The translations under genes and the position numbers were made by a program. Shown in pieces: positions 1 to 11,904 of a stretch of DNA of 64,000 nt (its first letter is position 1; each line of letters starts with the position of its first letter). The notes beneath the pieces are model-generated. The model was not told the origin of the DNA. It was given only the letters and a program-made list of their open reading frames with translations, and did no database searches. This DNA comes from Mauremys mutica (Eukaryota; Chordata; Testudines; Geoemydidae): NCBI RefSeq assembly GCF_020497125.1, contig NC_059080.1:51029563-51093562 (forward strand). Reading direction: 5' to 3'.

Positions 1-476
1 TGGTGCCACATTTGATGCGGAAAAATTAAAGAGAGTCCAGAAGAGAGCAACAAAATGTAAAAAGTTTAGAAACCTGATCTATGAGGAAAGGTTAAAACAA
101 CTGGGCATGTTTAGGGTTGAGAAAAGAAGACTGAAAGGGGGACCTGATAGTCTTCAAATATATTAAGGGCTGTTATACAGAGGACGGTGATCAATTGTTC
201 TCCATGTCCACTGAAGGTAGGATAAGAAATAATGGGTTTAATCTGCAGCCAGGGAGATGTAGGTTAGATGTTAAGAAAAACTTTCGAACTATAAGGGTAG
301 TTAAGTTGTGGAATAGGTTTCTGAGGGAGGTTGTGGGATCGCCATCATTGGAGGTTTTTAAGAGTAGCTTGAACAAAAACCTATCTAGGTTTACTTGGTC
401 CTGCCTCAGTGCAGGGGGCTGAACTTGATGCTTTGTTGAGGTCCCTTCCAGCCTAAAGTATCTATGATCTATGCTC
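1..476 (+). mobile_element. CR1 LINE, 3' end, degenerate
   Basis: The segment reads as the C-terminal end of CR1 ORF2 followed by the 3' UTR. Broken reading frames resemble the CR1 end (RVQKRATK-like, then a GRTRNNG-like and an [14 protein letters not shown] stretch). It ends in a short run of ATCTATG-type units, as CR1 elements do. The 5' side lies beyond the window edge. Frameshifts and stops show a dead copy. Confidence 0.85.
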
Positions 477-708
477 TCCAAGGGATTGTGACTTCATGTA
501 GTGTATAAGCATCAGGAGCTGTTGAGATTTTAGGTATTATGCTTTTATATTCACACAAATTCCCCTTAATTTATGACAGGGGATGAGAAATATGGAGGAC
601 ACTGTATGTGAGCTAGAAGCAAAACTGTCTCTACATGGAACACAAAGATCTTCAAAAAGTCTCAGGAGCATTGCAATATATAGGTGAACTTGGGAGAAGT
701 GTTAGTAT

Positions 709-1014
709 TAGGGCTGGTTGAAAAATTTCCATGGAAAGCTTTTGTGGACGGAAAACTGGGTTGTCAAAGAAATGAAAAAATTTCATGGAAAGTTCCTGCT
801 TTCCTCAATTTTTGGTCAGAAAATGGGGGGTGAGGGGTGGCAACAGAGTAGAGATGAAAAAATGACCATTTCAGTGCGAAATGTCAACTTTTAGTCAGAA
901 AAATGTGTTGGACGAAAAGTCTACAATTGCCACTGAAAGTGTTGACGAAAGTGAACTTTTCTTGTTTCTGTCAAAGCTCTCTGTGGAATAACCCATTTCC
1001 AGTTCCCAGCTCTG
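709..1014. mobile_element. A/T-rich TIR element (TAGGGCTGG...CCAGCTCTG)
   Basis: The ends are imperfect inverted repeats, and the body is full of self-complementary GGAAA/TTTCC words. It matches the better-preserved element at 2908-3650. No clear target-site duplication remains at this copy. It is non-coding and non-autonomous. Confidence 0.5.
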
Positions 1015-1358
1015 ACAATCGCTGAGTGATGCACAACACATTGAAGTCAATGGAAAGACTCCCATTCACTTCACTGGGCTTGGGATCTGGTCCCTGGTGA
1101 GAGTCACAAAAGGCTGCCCATGGAACTCCTTTTCCTGTCTGTCTCAATCTCTCTTTCTGCCTTATATTTCATTCTCTTAAATGGCCTTTTTTTTTCTTCA
1201 TTTTCGTCTAGCAGGGCTCTTTCCTCCCACTGCTCCGCTAGAATTATGGGTGCCAAATGGTGACCTGCGGGGTCCATCTTCCAGACAAGAGACACAGGGG
1301 AGGAAATTTCCTTCCCAGGATGCCAGACAGAATGTATCAAAAATGCTAGGCCATATCA

Positions 1359-1577
1359 CAGGGGTTCTCAAGCTGGGTGGGCGGGACCCCTCAGGTGTTC
1401 ACAAGGTTATTACATGGGGGGTCACAAGCTGTCAGCCTCCACCCCAAACCCCACTTTGCATCCAGCATTTTTAATGGTTTTAAATATATATACACACGTG
1501 TTTTTCATTTATAAGGGGGGGTCGCACTCAGAGGCTATGTGAAAGGGGTCACCACTACAAAAGTTTAAGAACCACTG
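1359..1577. mobile_element. hAT-like MITE with perfect 8-bp TSD
   Basis: The ends are CAGGGGTTCTCAA and TTTAAGAACCACTG, a typical hAT/Charlie-type inverted terminus. The 8-bp sequence CCATATCA flanks both sides (1351-1358 and 1578-1585). It is 219 bp, non-coding and non-autonomous. Confidence 0.85.
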
Positions 1578-1854
1578 CCATATCACCTCCTGCAGCTAGT
1601 CCCCTCCTGGGGATCAGTAATCAGATAAGAGCAAAGACACCTACACGCAAGGAGCAGAGGCTGTGCGAAAACTCTCAGCTTTCACAGTTCATGCTCCTGG
1701 GATGAAGGGATTTCACTTATTGACAGTGAGGAAAACAGGGTCCCTTATTGTTTTCCAAATAGGGTGAATGACCCAAAGCATAGGCCGTAAGATTAATGTT
1801 TCTGTTATTTTATCCATTTGTCCAGTGATGGAACTGTCTGAATGAGATTGTCTG

Positions 1855-2745
1855 CAATAGCATATGGCCTATCCTCGATTGCTATTAGCAAACATCTCCA
1901 ATGGCCAGAGATGGGACACTAGACAGGGAGGGCTCTGAGTTACTACAGAGAATTCTTTCCCATGTGTCTGGGTCTTGGTCACATGCTCAGGGTCTCCCTG
2001 ATCACCATATTTGGCATCAGGAAGGAATTTTTCCCCTTGGTCAGATTGGCAGAGACCCTGAGAGTTCACTTTCCTCTGCAGGGTGGGGCACTGGTCACTT
2101 GCATGTTTAAACTAGTGTAAATGGTGGATTCTCTGTAACTTTAAGTCTTTAAATCAAGATTTGAGGACTTCAGTAACTCAGCCAGGGGTTATAGGCGCTG
2201 ACTTCTGCTGGTGCCAGTGGGTGCTCAACCCCCCTCTGCCCTGGCCCTGCCCCAACTCCACCCCTGCTCCGCCCCCATTCCAACCCCTTCTCCAAAGTCC
2301 CCACTCCAACTCTGCCCCCTACCTGCCCCTATTTCAACCTCTTACCCAAATCCCCGCCAGCCCTGCCTCTTCCCAGCCTCCTCCCCTGAGCGCACCACAT
2401 TCCCACTTCTCCCTCCTCCCTCCCAGAGCTTGTTATGCTGCGAAACAGCTGTTTTGTGGCGGCAAGTGCTGGGAGCTAGGCAGAGAAGCGGGGACATGGT
2501 GCGCTCAGGGGAGGAGGCAGAGGCAAAGATGAGGTGGGGCAGGGGCGGGAAAGGGAGCTTGGCTGCCGGTGGGTGCAGAACACCCACCAATTTTTCCCCA
2601 TGTGTGCTCAGAGTCAGCGCCTATGCCAGAGGTTAGGGGTCTGTTACAGGAGTGGGTGGGTGAGGTTCTGTGGCCTGCGATGTGAAAGGAGGTCGGACTA
2701 GGTGATCATGATGGTCCTTTCTGGCCTCAAAGTCTATGAGACTAC
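1855..2745 (+). mobile_element. CR1 3' UTR, split by an insertion
   Basis: Positions 1855-2191 and 2625-2745 align by eye with the 3' UTR of the longer CR1 at 11905-14125. Shared landmarks are GAGTTACTACAGAGAATTC, GGAAGGAATTTTTC and the ending AGGTCGGACTAGGTGATCAT. The element at 2192-2624 interrupts this copy. The lead-in, 1586-1854, shows nothing I recognise. Confidence 0.75.
2192..2624. mobile_element. Pyrimidine-rich TIR element inside a CR1
   Basis: The ends are TAGGCGCTGACTTCTG and AGAGTCAGCGCCTA. The left interior is strongly C-rich, CCCCACTCC-like on the plus strand. It is flanked by GCCAGGGGTTA (2181-2191) and GCCAGAGGTTA (2625-2635), a 10/11 match. Comparison with the intact CR1 shows that this segment is an insertion. 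The family is not identified. Confidence 0.65.
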
Positions 2746-2907
2746 TGCTAACAGCTGCCCACAAAAAACCATTTTCAGTGAATAACAACAACTTTATTGA
2801 CCCTACAAACGTATGAAGAACACAACAGATACATTTCATTAGATGGCAAGCTTTAGAGATATTAACTGTCTCCACACAGACACATATATACTGACCCCGC
2901 GTCTGAT

Positions 2908-3650
2908 TAGAGCTGGTCAGGAATTTTCCAATCAAATGATTTTCTGGTGGAAATTTAAATTTATGCAAAATCAAATTTTTCTGTGGGGAAAATGGTACTT
3001 TTGTGAGAAAATCGTTCCCTGCTCTGCAGCTCCTTGGCAGCCTGCCTGGAATGGGGGCTCCAAAGAGGATGGAGCTCGGCTGTTCTCAGTGGTGGCAGAT
3101 GGCAGAACAAGGAGCAATGGTCTCAAGCTGCCGTGGGAGAGGTCTAGGTTGGATATTAGGAAAAACTATTTCACTAGGAGGGTGGTGAAGCACTGGAATG
3201 GGTTACCTAGGGAGGTGGTGGAATCTCCATCCTTAGAGGTTTTTAAGGCCTGGCTTGACAAAGCCCTGGCTGGGATGATTTAGTTGGGTTTGGTCCTGCT
3301 TTGAGCAGGGGTTTGGACTAGATGACCTCCTGAGGTCTCTTTCAACCCTAATCTTCTATGATTCTATGGTGAACTTGTGCTCTCCCGCTCCGGGCCAGCT
3401 TGCCAGGCAGATTGCCCTGGAGTCAAGGCTCCTGAGCTCTGAAATGCCCCATTCCCCGTTTTGGGGGCTGGGCAGCTCTGGGAGCCTCTGAAACATTTAA
3501 AAAGGTCAGAATTAAATGTTATTTTTTAAATTAAATTTTGGAGTTCCTGATCCACAGGGAACTCTGAAATGTCAATTTTTCATTCAGTGGTTTTTAAAAA
3601 TTTTTTGGAAATTCCCACAGAACAGGAATTCCAGTTTCTAGCCAGCTCTA
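2908..3650. mobile_element. A/T-rich TIR element with nested CR1
   Basis: The ends are TAGAGCTGG and CCAGCTCTA. The flanks CGTCTGAT (2900-2907) and CTTCTGAT (3651-3658) match at 7 of 8 bases, as expected for a hAT-type TSD. The interior carries the same GGAAATT/AATTTCC-rich sequence as 709-1014. A CR1 tail (3056-3368) is inserted in its middle. Confidence 0.65.
3056..3368 (+). mobile_element. CR1 LINE, 3' end
   Basis: An open stretch reads as the CR1 ORF2 C-terminus ([22 protein letters not shown], then a [20 protein letters not shown] stretch and a stop). It is followed by the short 3' UTR and an ATTCTATG repeat end. It is 5'-truncated and belongs to the same subfamily as the minus-strand copy at 53278-53797. 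Confidence 0.9.
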
Positions 3651-4190
3651 CTTCTGATATACTACTCTTGTTCCATCTACCCAGTATACCCCCAAATATA
3701 TTACAAATGTGGCAATGGTATCTCATAACCTCTCAGCTGGTTCCTTTGCTGGCGAGAAGTCTGGGATTCATCATTCCCCAAAGTTTAATTACAGTCACCT
3801 CCTACAGAGTATGTTTTTACAATGTGTCCTCCCATGACAAAGCTCTCATGGCATGCACCTGGTGCTTTCTTCAGTGCTCCTGTTTCAGGGGAGATAAAGA
3901 CTTCCAGGAACTCTGGGATTTCCAAACATTACAGTTGTGGGGAATCTCTATGACAATCCATGCTGCCCTCCACATGAGGATGTTGTTGACTGATGGACTG
4001 CAAGGGTATTGTGTTGCAGCACATTACTCATTAGATACACCCAGAAGCAATGCCATGCCCTCATCAGTACATTCTGAGAAGCACTTTCTTCAGGAGATAG
4101 CCTACTCCCAGGAAGGCTGTTTTATCACTGCATATTGCTGGAGAGGAAGGAATTTATTAAGGATGAGCATAAGGCCTGGAAAAAAGCTAA

Positions 4191-4323
4191 GGGCTCATCT
4201 ACATGAGGAAGTTATTCCGGACTAAGGTAGGGAGTGAATTTAAAGTGCAATGACTGTTCCAGACTAAGAATGTTCCTATTCAGCAATAGCTATTCTGGTC
4301 AATTTCCCCATGTAGACAAGCCC
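4191..4323. mobile_element. Harbinger-like MITE with TAA TSD
   Basis: The ends are GGGCTCATCTACATG and CATGTAGACAAGCCC. They are flanked by TAA at 4188-4190 and 4324-4326. A 3-bp TWA duplication is characteristic of PIF/Harbinger elements. It is 133 bp and non-coding. Confidence 0.65.
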
Positions 4324-4326
4324 TAA

Positions 4327-7006
4327 GAATGGACACTAACTTTGGCCCGTCCACAGACCTACACTCATTCAGAACCATTTTACTGTTGGATGAGGACCTT
4401 CCCCTGTGACCGCAGCTTCCAGACAGCAATCCTATTTTGTTTAGAGTTCCCAGGGCCGAGCTCTGGCAACCTTTCTATTGGGCACTGATCCAAAACATAT
4501 AGAACTCGGTGAAAAGGCTCTTCATTGGCTTCGGATCAGGTCCTCACTGTGGGAGTTAAAATCTCACTTGTTGTGGGGTGCACAATATGTTCTGGGATGA
4601 GTTGGCAAAACTTCTCCTCTGCAGCAGAAAGGGCCTAGTAGAGAGGCTGCCAGATCTGCTGGACCCTCAGGGTGGGACCTTCAAAGGTGTCAGGGGGTGG
4701 AAGGAGGGACAGCCGACCTGACAGTTGTGGGTTGAGGAGAGCTGAGCATTCTGGAGAGGAAAGTAAGGAAAGGTGGCATCAGAAAGCGTGGCTACATTTA
4801 GATAAGCATCTAGTCTGCCTGACCACTGAGCAGATTCTTCAGTCCTTCTGAGGTCCACCCATCACTAGCTTCACAAGCTTCACTTTGCTCTAGAAAGCTC
4901 TTTGGAGGAGTGTTTGTGGAAGGGGGATAGTCTCCAAAAAGGAAGGGATCAGCCAGTATGTCCCCTTCTGCTTTCTTCTGCCAATGCTATGACCCATCAG
5001 GATAGGCGTCAACTTCGAAAGTCCACATGAAATTTCAAGTTGCTGTAGTAAAATGAACATGCCCAGTACAAAACAGCCACTGGGCACCAGACCCACTGGT
5101 TAGCAATAGCAGGCCAAACCACAACACAAGGCCAGCTTTGAAAGTCCTGGCAGTGAACAACGTACTGACCTGCTGCCAAAGTCACATGGCTAACAGCTGG
5201 GGTCCTTTTCTTTGTCTTGTTAAAATGGCTGCTCCTGAAATGAGTCATTTCCGTTCCTGGATGTTCAGCTGGTTTTTTCTGTCCTTTACCTTTAGCTATT
5301 GTGTTTCCTGAAACATGTTCATTGTCTGTGGGCCTCTACTTCATCCTCTCTAGCAGAGCCAGTGTGAGGTGGCACGGGACAAAGAATTTTGTTTTTTTGG
5401 AAGCCTGTCCCATGACTGAAGTGTCAGACAGGAAAGAGGTCAATGATCTTTCTATATGTTTTAATAGTTAAATAATAGATAAAAGCTGGAGCACATCAAA
5501 ACCACTGTAAAGTTACCTAAGCATTTCCATAGCAAAGGGCCCTATTCTGTTGGTTATAATGTGGCCATACTTTCACCTTTGGGCTATTTCCACTCACACC
5601 TGGGAAATACAGAATTCATAAAGAGTAATCCTGGCTCCAGTGAAGACAGTGGCACTTAGTCACACCTGGGGAAGGTCCCCTCCATGGCTGCTACAGTGAG
5701 GGTTTATATACCCCACCACAGAGAGGATGGGCAGTGTCTGAGCCGTGGTGCCTGGAGGCACTACTCCCACGTAAGGCGAAGTGACTCCAACGTCACTGTG
5801 GAGAGTGCTGTAAGCAGTGGGATTTCCACAGCCCTTGCTGCCCTGTGCTCTCATGTTGGTGCTGTTTGGCAGCCAGGAGCGGGTGGAAGGGGCTTTGGTT
5901 TCCTATGGCGCTGCTAATACTGCTGGCAGAGCTAGTACTCCTGCGTCCTGCCATCATCCATTCACAGTATGGCTGCCTCCTGTGTGGATGCACTAGGTTG
6001 GGGCAAAGGGGCTTCCCATGCCCCCTCTCCCTTTCTAGTGACCTATAAAAGCCCTGGCCTAGTTCATCTCATCAGATCTAAGCTGTAAACCTCAGCATGG
6101 ATGGGTCTTACCTGTGCTTTTTTAACAACACTGCACTGCTGTAGTAGTGGGTGAATGCTGTATAGATCCCTTATGCAACCCGTATGTGATATGTTATTTT
6201 GCTAGGGCTGTTCCCTAGCTTTGGGTCTGGAGTCAGAAATTTCCCTTAATTAGCCCCTCAATCGTTCAGTTATTTCTCCTCTGTCAAAGCAGCAATAGTC
6301 TACTGATTGTCAGGGTCCACTGGACTCCTGCTCCTTTCCCTCTGCTTCCCGCGGGCTTAGCCGCTTGTCAGCTTTTCGTCTCTACTGTTACACATCAGGG
6401 TGATAAATGGATAAAGGTCAGGCCCTCTATTTAGCTGACACAGGATCCCCTTCAGGCTCCTTGCTAGACGCCTGCCTCATGTCTTGGTGCTGATAAAGAG
6501 ACAACATGAGAAACAGGATTATTAGTTACACAAGCTGTGATCCCTGGCTGCTGTTAGCCCATCCCCAGACCTGCTCCCACTCCTCCATCCTCCTGGATGC
6601 TGAAACAATGAACAGGACTGGAGGTACCTCCCAGCCCAGGAAATCATTCCTAGCAAAGAAATGCACAGTTATTTCCTGCTTATTCCCACAATTTGCCATT
6701 CCAATACATTTGCTTCATATCCTGCTTTTGAAAGGCAAATCTGTACAGGCAATGCAGCACACAGCCAGATAACACAATTTGGCATACAGCAACACACGCA
6801 CACAACATTACAAATGCACAATACTTACAAGCCTCAACCTCAGAGAGGGAAAATACGTAAGCTTCGAGGGTGCAGGATATACCAATCCTCTACTGCATTT
6901 TTTGCCACATTATGTGATCCAATTGCCACTCAAAGTCATCAACACAGTTCTTTCTGAGGTTCATACTATCCGCTACCCAGTAGCTAAACCAGTTGTATAG
7001 GTTAAG
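4327..7006. other. Intergenic stretch, nothing recognised
   Basis: Only short chance reading frames occur on either strand, without conserved protein motifs or convincing splice structure. No repeat family was recognised. The stretch 3659-4187 before the MITE is likewise blank, including a 218-codon frame judged to be chance. Confidence 0.4.
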
Positions 7007-7011
7007 ATTTC

Positions 7012-7695
7012 TGTAGACGTGCGGACTCACCCCTGCAGCACCTCCTGCTGGTGACTTCGGGAATTGGCTCATTCCAGCTCTGGAGTGCCCTCTTCAGTCT
7101 GGTGATCCGCCTGTCCTCTGGCCCCATGTCCCTCCCTGGACCCGGTGCCTGTTATCTGGGGTGCTGCCCCCTGGCAGTAACCCCTTGCTCTCAGGGTCTC
7201 CCCACCCCAGGGAACCCCCACACACTATCCCCACCTTGCCTCAGTATCAGGCTACTGCCAGTCATCATCTAGCCCCCACACCCTGGGGCAGACTGCAGTA
7301 TCAGCCTACTCATCACTAGCAAAGGTGGGGTTTGGACCTGCTGACTTGGCCTACCCCTGGGCTGCCCTCTGCAACCCCCAGTACCGTTTAGCCCAATGCT
7401 AGGCCACAGCCTGGGGCTTTCCAGGCTGGAGCTCCCCAGCTCCTCAGCCTGTCCCCAGCCCTGCTCCACTCAGGTACTTTATCTCTAGCTCCCTGCAGCC
7501 AGGTCCTTCTCCCTCTACAAACAGAGAGAAACTGTTTGCTCCTGGCTTCCCTGGCCTTCTTATAAAGCCCTGTTGCTCAGTTTGGGGCATGGCCCCAGCT
7601 GCAGCCACTTCCCCCAATCAGCCAGGGTTTTACCTTGCCCTCTGCAGGGCTTTTCCAACCCCTTCCAGGCTGGAATGGGTGGTCATCCCGCTACA
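7012..7695 (-). mobile_element. Solo LTR-like element
   Basis: The termini are TGTAGAC...GCTACA, giving TG...CA ends. The flanks ATTTC (7007-7011) and GTTTC (7696-7700) match at 4 of 5 bases. On the minus strand a TTTATAAG box near 7560 fits an LTR promoter. No internal retroviral coding sequence is present. It is an old insertion. Confidence 0.6.
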
Positions 7696-7789
7696 GTTTC
7701 TAACCCTGCTAATGTGAACACATGCATAACTTTCCTCACATGACTTAAGTTACCATTAAGTGTTTGCAAGATCAGGGCCACAAGTTGTT

Positions 7790-7965
7790 CAGCAGCAGGA
7801 AATGGCTTTTCAACCAACCAGACCTTTTTCTGAAAGCTGAATGGTTTTCTGCAATGGTTTTTGGTTTTCATTTTTTCAATGAAAACCTGAACATTACTGA
7901 CAAAAGTTGGAAAAAATTGTTTGTCAACATTTTGGAGGGGAAAAGAAAAATCATTTCCTAGCTAG
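7790..7965. repeat. A/T-rich dispersed repeat fragment
   Basis: The sequence has the self-complementary GAAAA/TTTTC texture of the families at 709-1014 and 2908-3650. Clear termini are not visible. The following 7966-8553 shows nothing recognised. Confidence 0.4.
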
Positions 7966-8561
7966 CTGTAATGTTAAGCCAAGCAAGGACGGACTCCTAG
8001 TGCTTGAAGACTGGATGCCCATCCCCCTAGGAGTTCCCACAAGATGGAAAAATCACTTTTAGAAAGGTTACAAAGCACAAAGAAGATTATTTCCTGATCT
8101 GCCTTGCACATTCATTTGCTGTTTGTTTTGTGCATGTCATAGGGAGCCTCAGTCCCTTGGCGATTGCAGGGAAAATGGGGACAAATTCCCATGTGGTGGT
8201 GACACTGCCTAGGCTGAAGGTGATCCCCTCGCAGAACCTGCCAGTGATGCTTTTTCAGTCAATATACTGGAGATGCATAAAGGGACAGGCAGGCTGTGAC
8301 AGAGAATCAGGTTCTGGCAGTGTAAGGAAAGAGCACCTGCTCTATGTTCAGCAGTAGCAGAGACACAGCATCAGACATGGGAGCTTAAGTTACTGGGAGA
8401 GGAAGCATTGGGAGGACATTGGGATTATTCCCTGTTCCTCTTCAGAATGAGCCATAAGATCTTCACCCTCTCTCCAGATAGCAGTGGGACTTTGATTTGA
8501 AGTCTCTTATGAAAGACAATACATTTCTGCTTCCACATGCACCGCATCATTAGCCTGGGTT

Positions 8562-11294
8562 CAGTGGTTTCCCCAGGAATTGAAATTAGGGGGGGAGGGG
8601 TGTTCGAATTTACAGGGGGGGTGTCAGGACCAATGAGATATATAAAAGAGATATGAATAAAGTAAATGTTTTGTTAGGATGATGCAAATTTAACATAAGA
8701 ATAATGCAAGTTACACCAAAACGCATAACAGGTCTAGATTTCTAAAAAAATATAAATTAAAATTTTTTTTTATTTAAATTGACTTTTGAAAAGTAATGGA
8801 AGTCTTCTCATGGATCGGTAACTGGTTAAAAGGGTAGGAATAAATTATCAGTTTTCAGAATGGAGAGAGATGAATAGTGGTATCCTTGAGGGGTCAGTAC
8901 TGGGACCAGTACTGTTCAACATATTCATCTGGAAAAATGGGTAAACAGTGAGGTGGCAAAATTTGCAGATGATACAAAACTATTCAAGATAGTTAAGTCC
9001 CAGGCAGACTGCGAAGAGTTACAAAGGGATCTCACAAAACTTGGTGACTGGGCAACAAAATGGCAAATGAAATTCAATGTTGATAAATGCAAAGTAATGC
9101 ACATTGGAAAACAATCTCAACTATACATACAAAATGATGGCATCTGAATTAGCTGTTAATACTCAAGAAAGATCTTAGAGTCATTGTGGATAGTTCTCTG
9201 AAAACATCCACTCAATGTGCAGCAGCAGTCACAAAAGCAAACAGAATGTTGGGAATCATTAAGAAAGAGATAGATAATAAGACAGAAAATATCATATTGC
9301 CTCTATATAAATCTATGGTACGTGCACACTTTGAATAGTGTGTGCAGATCTGGTCACCCATCCTAAAAAATATATATTGGAATTGGAAAAGGTACAGAGA
9401 TGAGCAACTAAAATGATCAGGGATATGAAACAGGAGGAGAGATTAAAATGACTGGGAATTTTCAGTTTAGAAAAGAGATGACTAAGGGGGATATGATAGA
9501 GGTCTATAAAATCTTGACTGGTGCGAAGAAAGTGAATAAGGAAATGTTATTTAATCCTTCACATAACACAAGAACTAGCAGTCACCCAATGAAATTAATA
9601 GGCAGCAGGTTTTAAAAAAACAAAAGGAAGTACTTCTTCACACAATATAAAGTCAACCCAGGGAACTCTTTGCCAGGGGATGGTGTGAAGACTAAAACTA
9701 TAACAGGATTAAAAAAAGAACTAGATAAATTCCTGGAGAATAGTCCATCAGTGGCTATTAGCCAGGATGGGGAGGGATGCAACACCATACTCTGAGTGTC
9801 CTTAGCCTGTTTGCCAGAAGCTGGGAATGGGCAACAGAGGATGGTCACTTGATGATTACTTGCTTGTTCTGTTCATTCCCTCTGAAGCACCTGGCCTTGA
9901 CCACTGTTGTAAGACAGGATACTGGGCTATATGGACCATTGGTCTGACCCAGTATGACCATTCTTATGTAAAAATTAATTATAATAATAAAAATGTTTAG
10001 TACAGAAACTCCCCAACATAATGACCTCTCAAGATAGCAACAATGTGAGATAACAACCTTGGCAAATAATGCATTTTAAAAATCTTGGCCTACTAGGAAA
10101 CATATTTATATAAGTTTCCATTCCCAGTCACAAATCTAGCATTCTGGAGCAAAGTGACTAAAATATAGTCCAACAAACAAATGTTTATTTAACGTGCCCC
10201 TCACTTTTCCCTCCACCGCACTCCACTCACCGGTGTTGTCCTTGGTCAGTGGAGAGTAGACTCAGAGTTCAGAGGTGCTTTCACGTAAGTACACCTTCCA
10301 GGTGGGGGACAAGAAGTCACCTTGCTTGTTCCTCCAGCTGCTCACTGTTCGCTCTGGCCACGGCTGTTTGTTGTGCCACCATTCACTCCACTGCTCTGTT
10401 GCCAATGGCCCTGCACAGTCACCTTCTGCTGCCACCTGCCACTGTGACCTCTTGCGAGTTGGTCTCTTGAGGTTCCACCAGCTCTCAGTGATTTCAGCTG
10501 AGCTCTCAGTGGGGGAACCTCACTGCTAGTGCAGTCTGGGCTGTCTCTTACACAAAAACATTGTACCCACAGGAATACTGTCCCCACAACAGGACTAAGC
10601 ACTTAGACCTGATTGTCAGTGATTTCAGCTGCAGTGGTCACTTAACAAAACAAAAGACTATCTATGGAGCCTAATCAGCTCTGTCTTTAAACATTGGAGA
10701 GGGACAGGTCCCCATCCTCTCTCTTGATGCCTTCAAATCATCACAGGCTAAGTACAGTTCTACTGCCCTTTACTCATACAATAAGAACAACATTTCATCC
10801 CCCCCTTCCCCCCACATTCAAGTGGTTTGTAACCCAACCCCAGCCAAAAATCTATCACTTGGACAACACAGCTCTGTTTGCTGGATCCCTAGGTAGATTA
10901 GGTGTGAATGTAAATATAATCTGGCTCTGAAGCCTTTCCCTGCAGCCCCAGCTCATCACTGGCTGTCAGGAAGAGCTCATTTAGACTTTGCTTACAAATC
11001 ATCATTTGAAATTATTAGGTTGGCCAACATCACTGAAATTAATGCACTGACATCATAAAAAACAACAGCTGTATAAGGAAGCAAGGAAGCTAGTCTATGT
11101 TCATACTTTTCAAATCTATTATACTTTTTCAGATACACATATTTTATCATACACTGTATAAGCTTTTAAAGTGTGTATTAATGTTTCAGTTTAAATTCAG
11201 ATTTCCAAACAGTCACTAAATTGGTATGTAACTAGCTCACAAAACTGGGGCAGGGGTGCTGGGGAAATTCAGGGGGGGTGTAGGGAAATCACTG
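8562..11294. mobile_element. Long hAT-like element, perfect TSD, nested CR1
   Basis: The termini are CAGTGGTTTCCCC and GGGAAATCACTG. The 8-bp CCTGGGTT is duplicated exactly on both sides (8554-8561 and 11295-11302). The 2.7-kb span includes a CR1 insertion (8808-9969). The remainder (10,000-11,290) has no transposase frame that I can see, so the copy is non-autonomous or decayed. G-rich runs lie just inside both ends. Confidence 0.75.
8808..9969 (+). mobile_element. CR1 LINE, 3' 1.16 kb
   Basis: A broken ORF2 shows the reverse-transcriptase catalytic FADDTKLF stretch near 8960, then W..KWQMKFNVDKCKVMH. The element ends in a GACCCAGTATGACCATTC-type tail. Stops and frameshifts make it inactive. 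It is inserted in the hAT-like element at 8562-11294. Confidence 0.9.
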
Positions 11295-11332
11295 CCTGGG
11301 TTATAAGCGAATAGCTCAGCTAGTGCTTTGAC

Positions 11333-11581
11333 CTGCACGTGACTGCAAGATTTTCAAGGAGGCTTTTATTTGATGAAAAATGGCTCTTGGATGAGCCATT
11401 TTCATGAAACCAACTTCCATTTTCACTGAAAAGCTGAAAATGGATTTTTTCCTCTCCAGTTTTGACACCCAACACGGGTTTTTCCCTGAAAGAATCCACA
11501 ACAATTTTAAATGAAAATGAAATTGTTAAAAAAATTTATTGACATTTTTCATGGAAAAATCCATTTTTCATCAGTTCTGGC
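11333..11581. repeat. A/T-rich dispersed repeat fragment
   Basis: Another member of the GAAAA/TTTTC self-complementary family, with several inverted CCATTTTC/GAAAATGG pairs. The termini are unclear. The region 11582-11904 shows nothing recognised. Confidence 0.4.
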
Positions 11582-11904
11582 TTGACCCCAGGACTCCTAA
11601 GTCAAACTCAGAATTGGCAGGGCTTCCAGGTGAACCACAACAGTCAACACAGAGTTACCTCAATCAATGCAAACCATTTTCATTTACATTTGACTTTTTA
11701 AGCAAAGTATGCCATGCTTTTGAAGCCTCGAGGTGGTGCATGACGTTTTGGAGTATGGTTTATTATTCCCTTTTACAGATGAGGTAATGGAGGTCCAACT
11801 TTGCCAAACGATTACCATGTAAATCAGTAAGAGAGCCAAGCAGAGCACCCTGGAGTCCTGGTTCCCAGCCTCTCTAGCCACCAGATAAGGGATCAGCAAA
11901 GAAA

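Noticed and set aside
3569..4225. 218-codon open frame on the plus strand
   Set aside because: It starts inside the A/T-rich TIR element, ends inside the 4191-4323 MITE, and shows no domain, splice or codon signal of a real protein.
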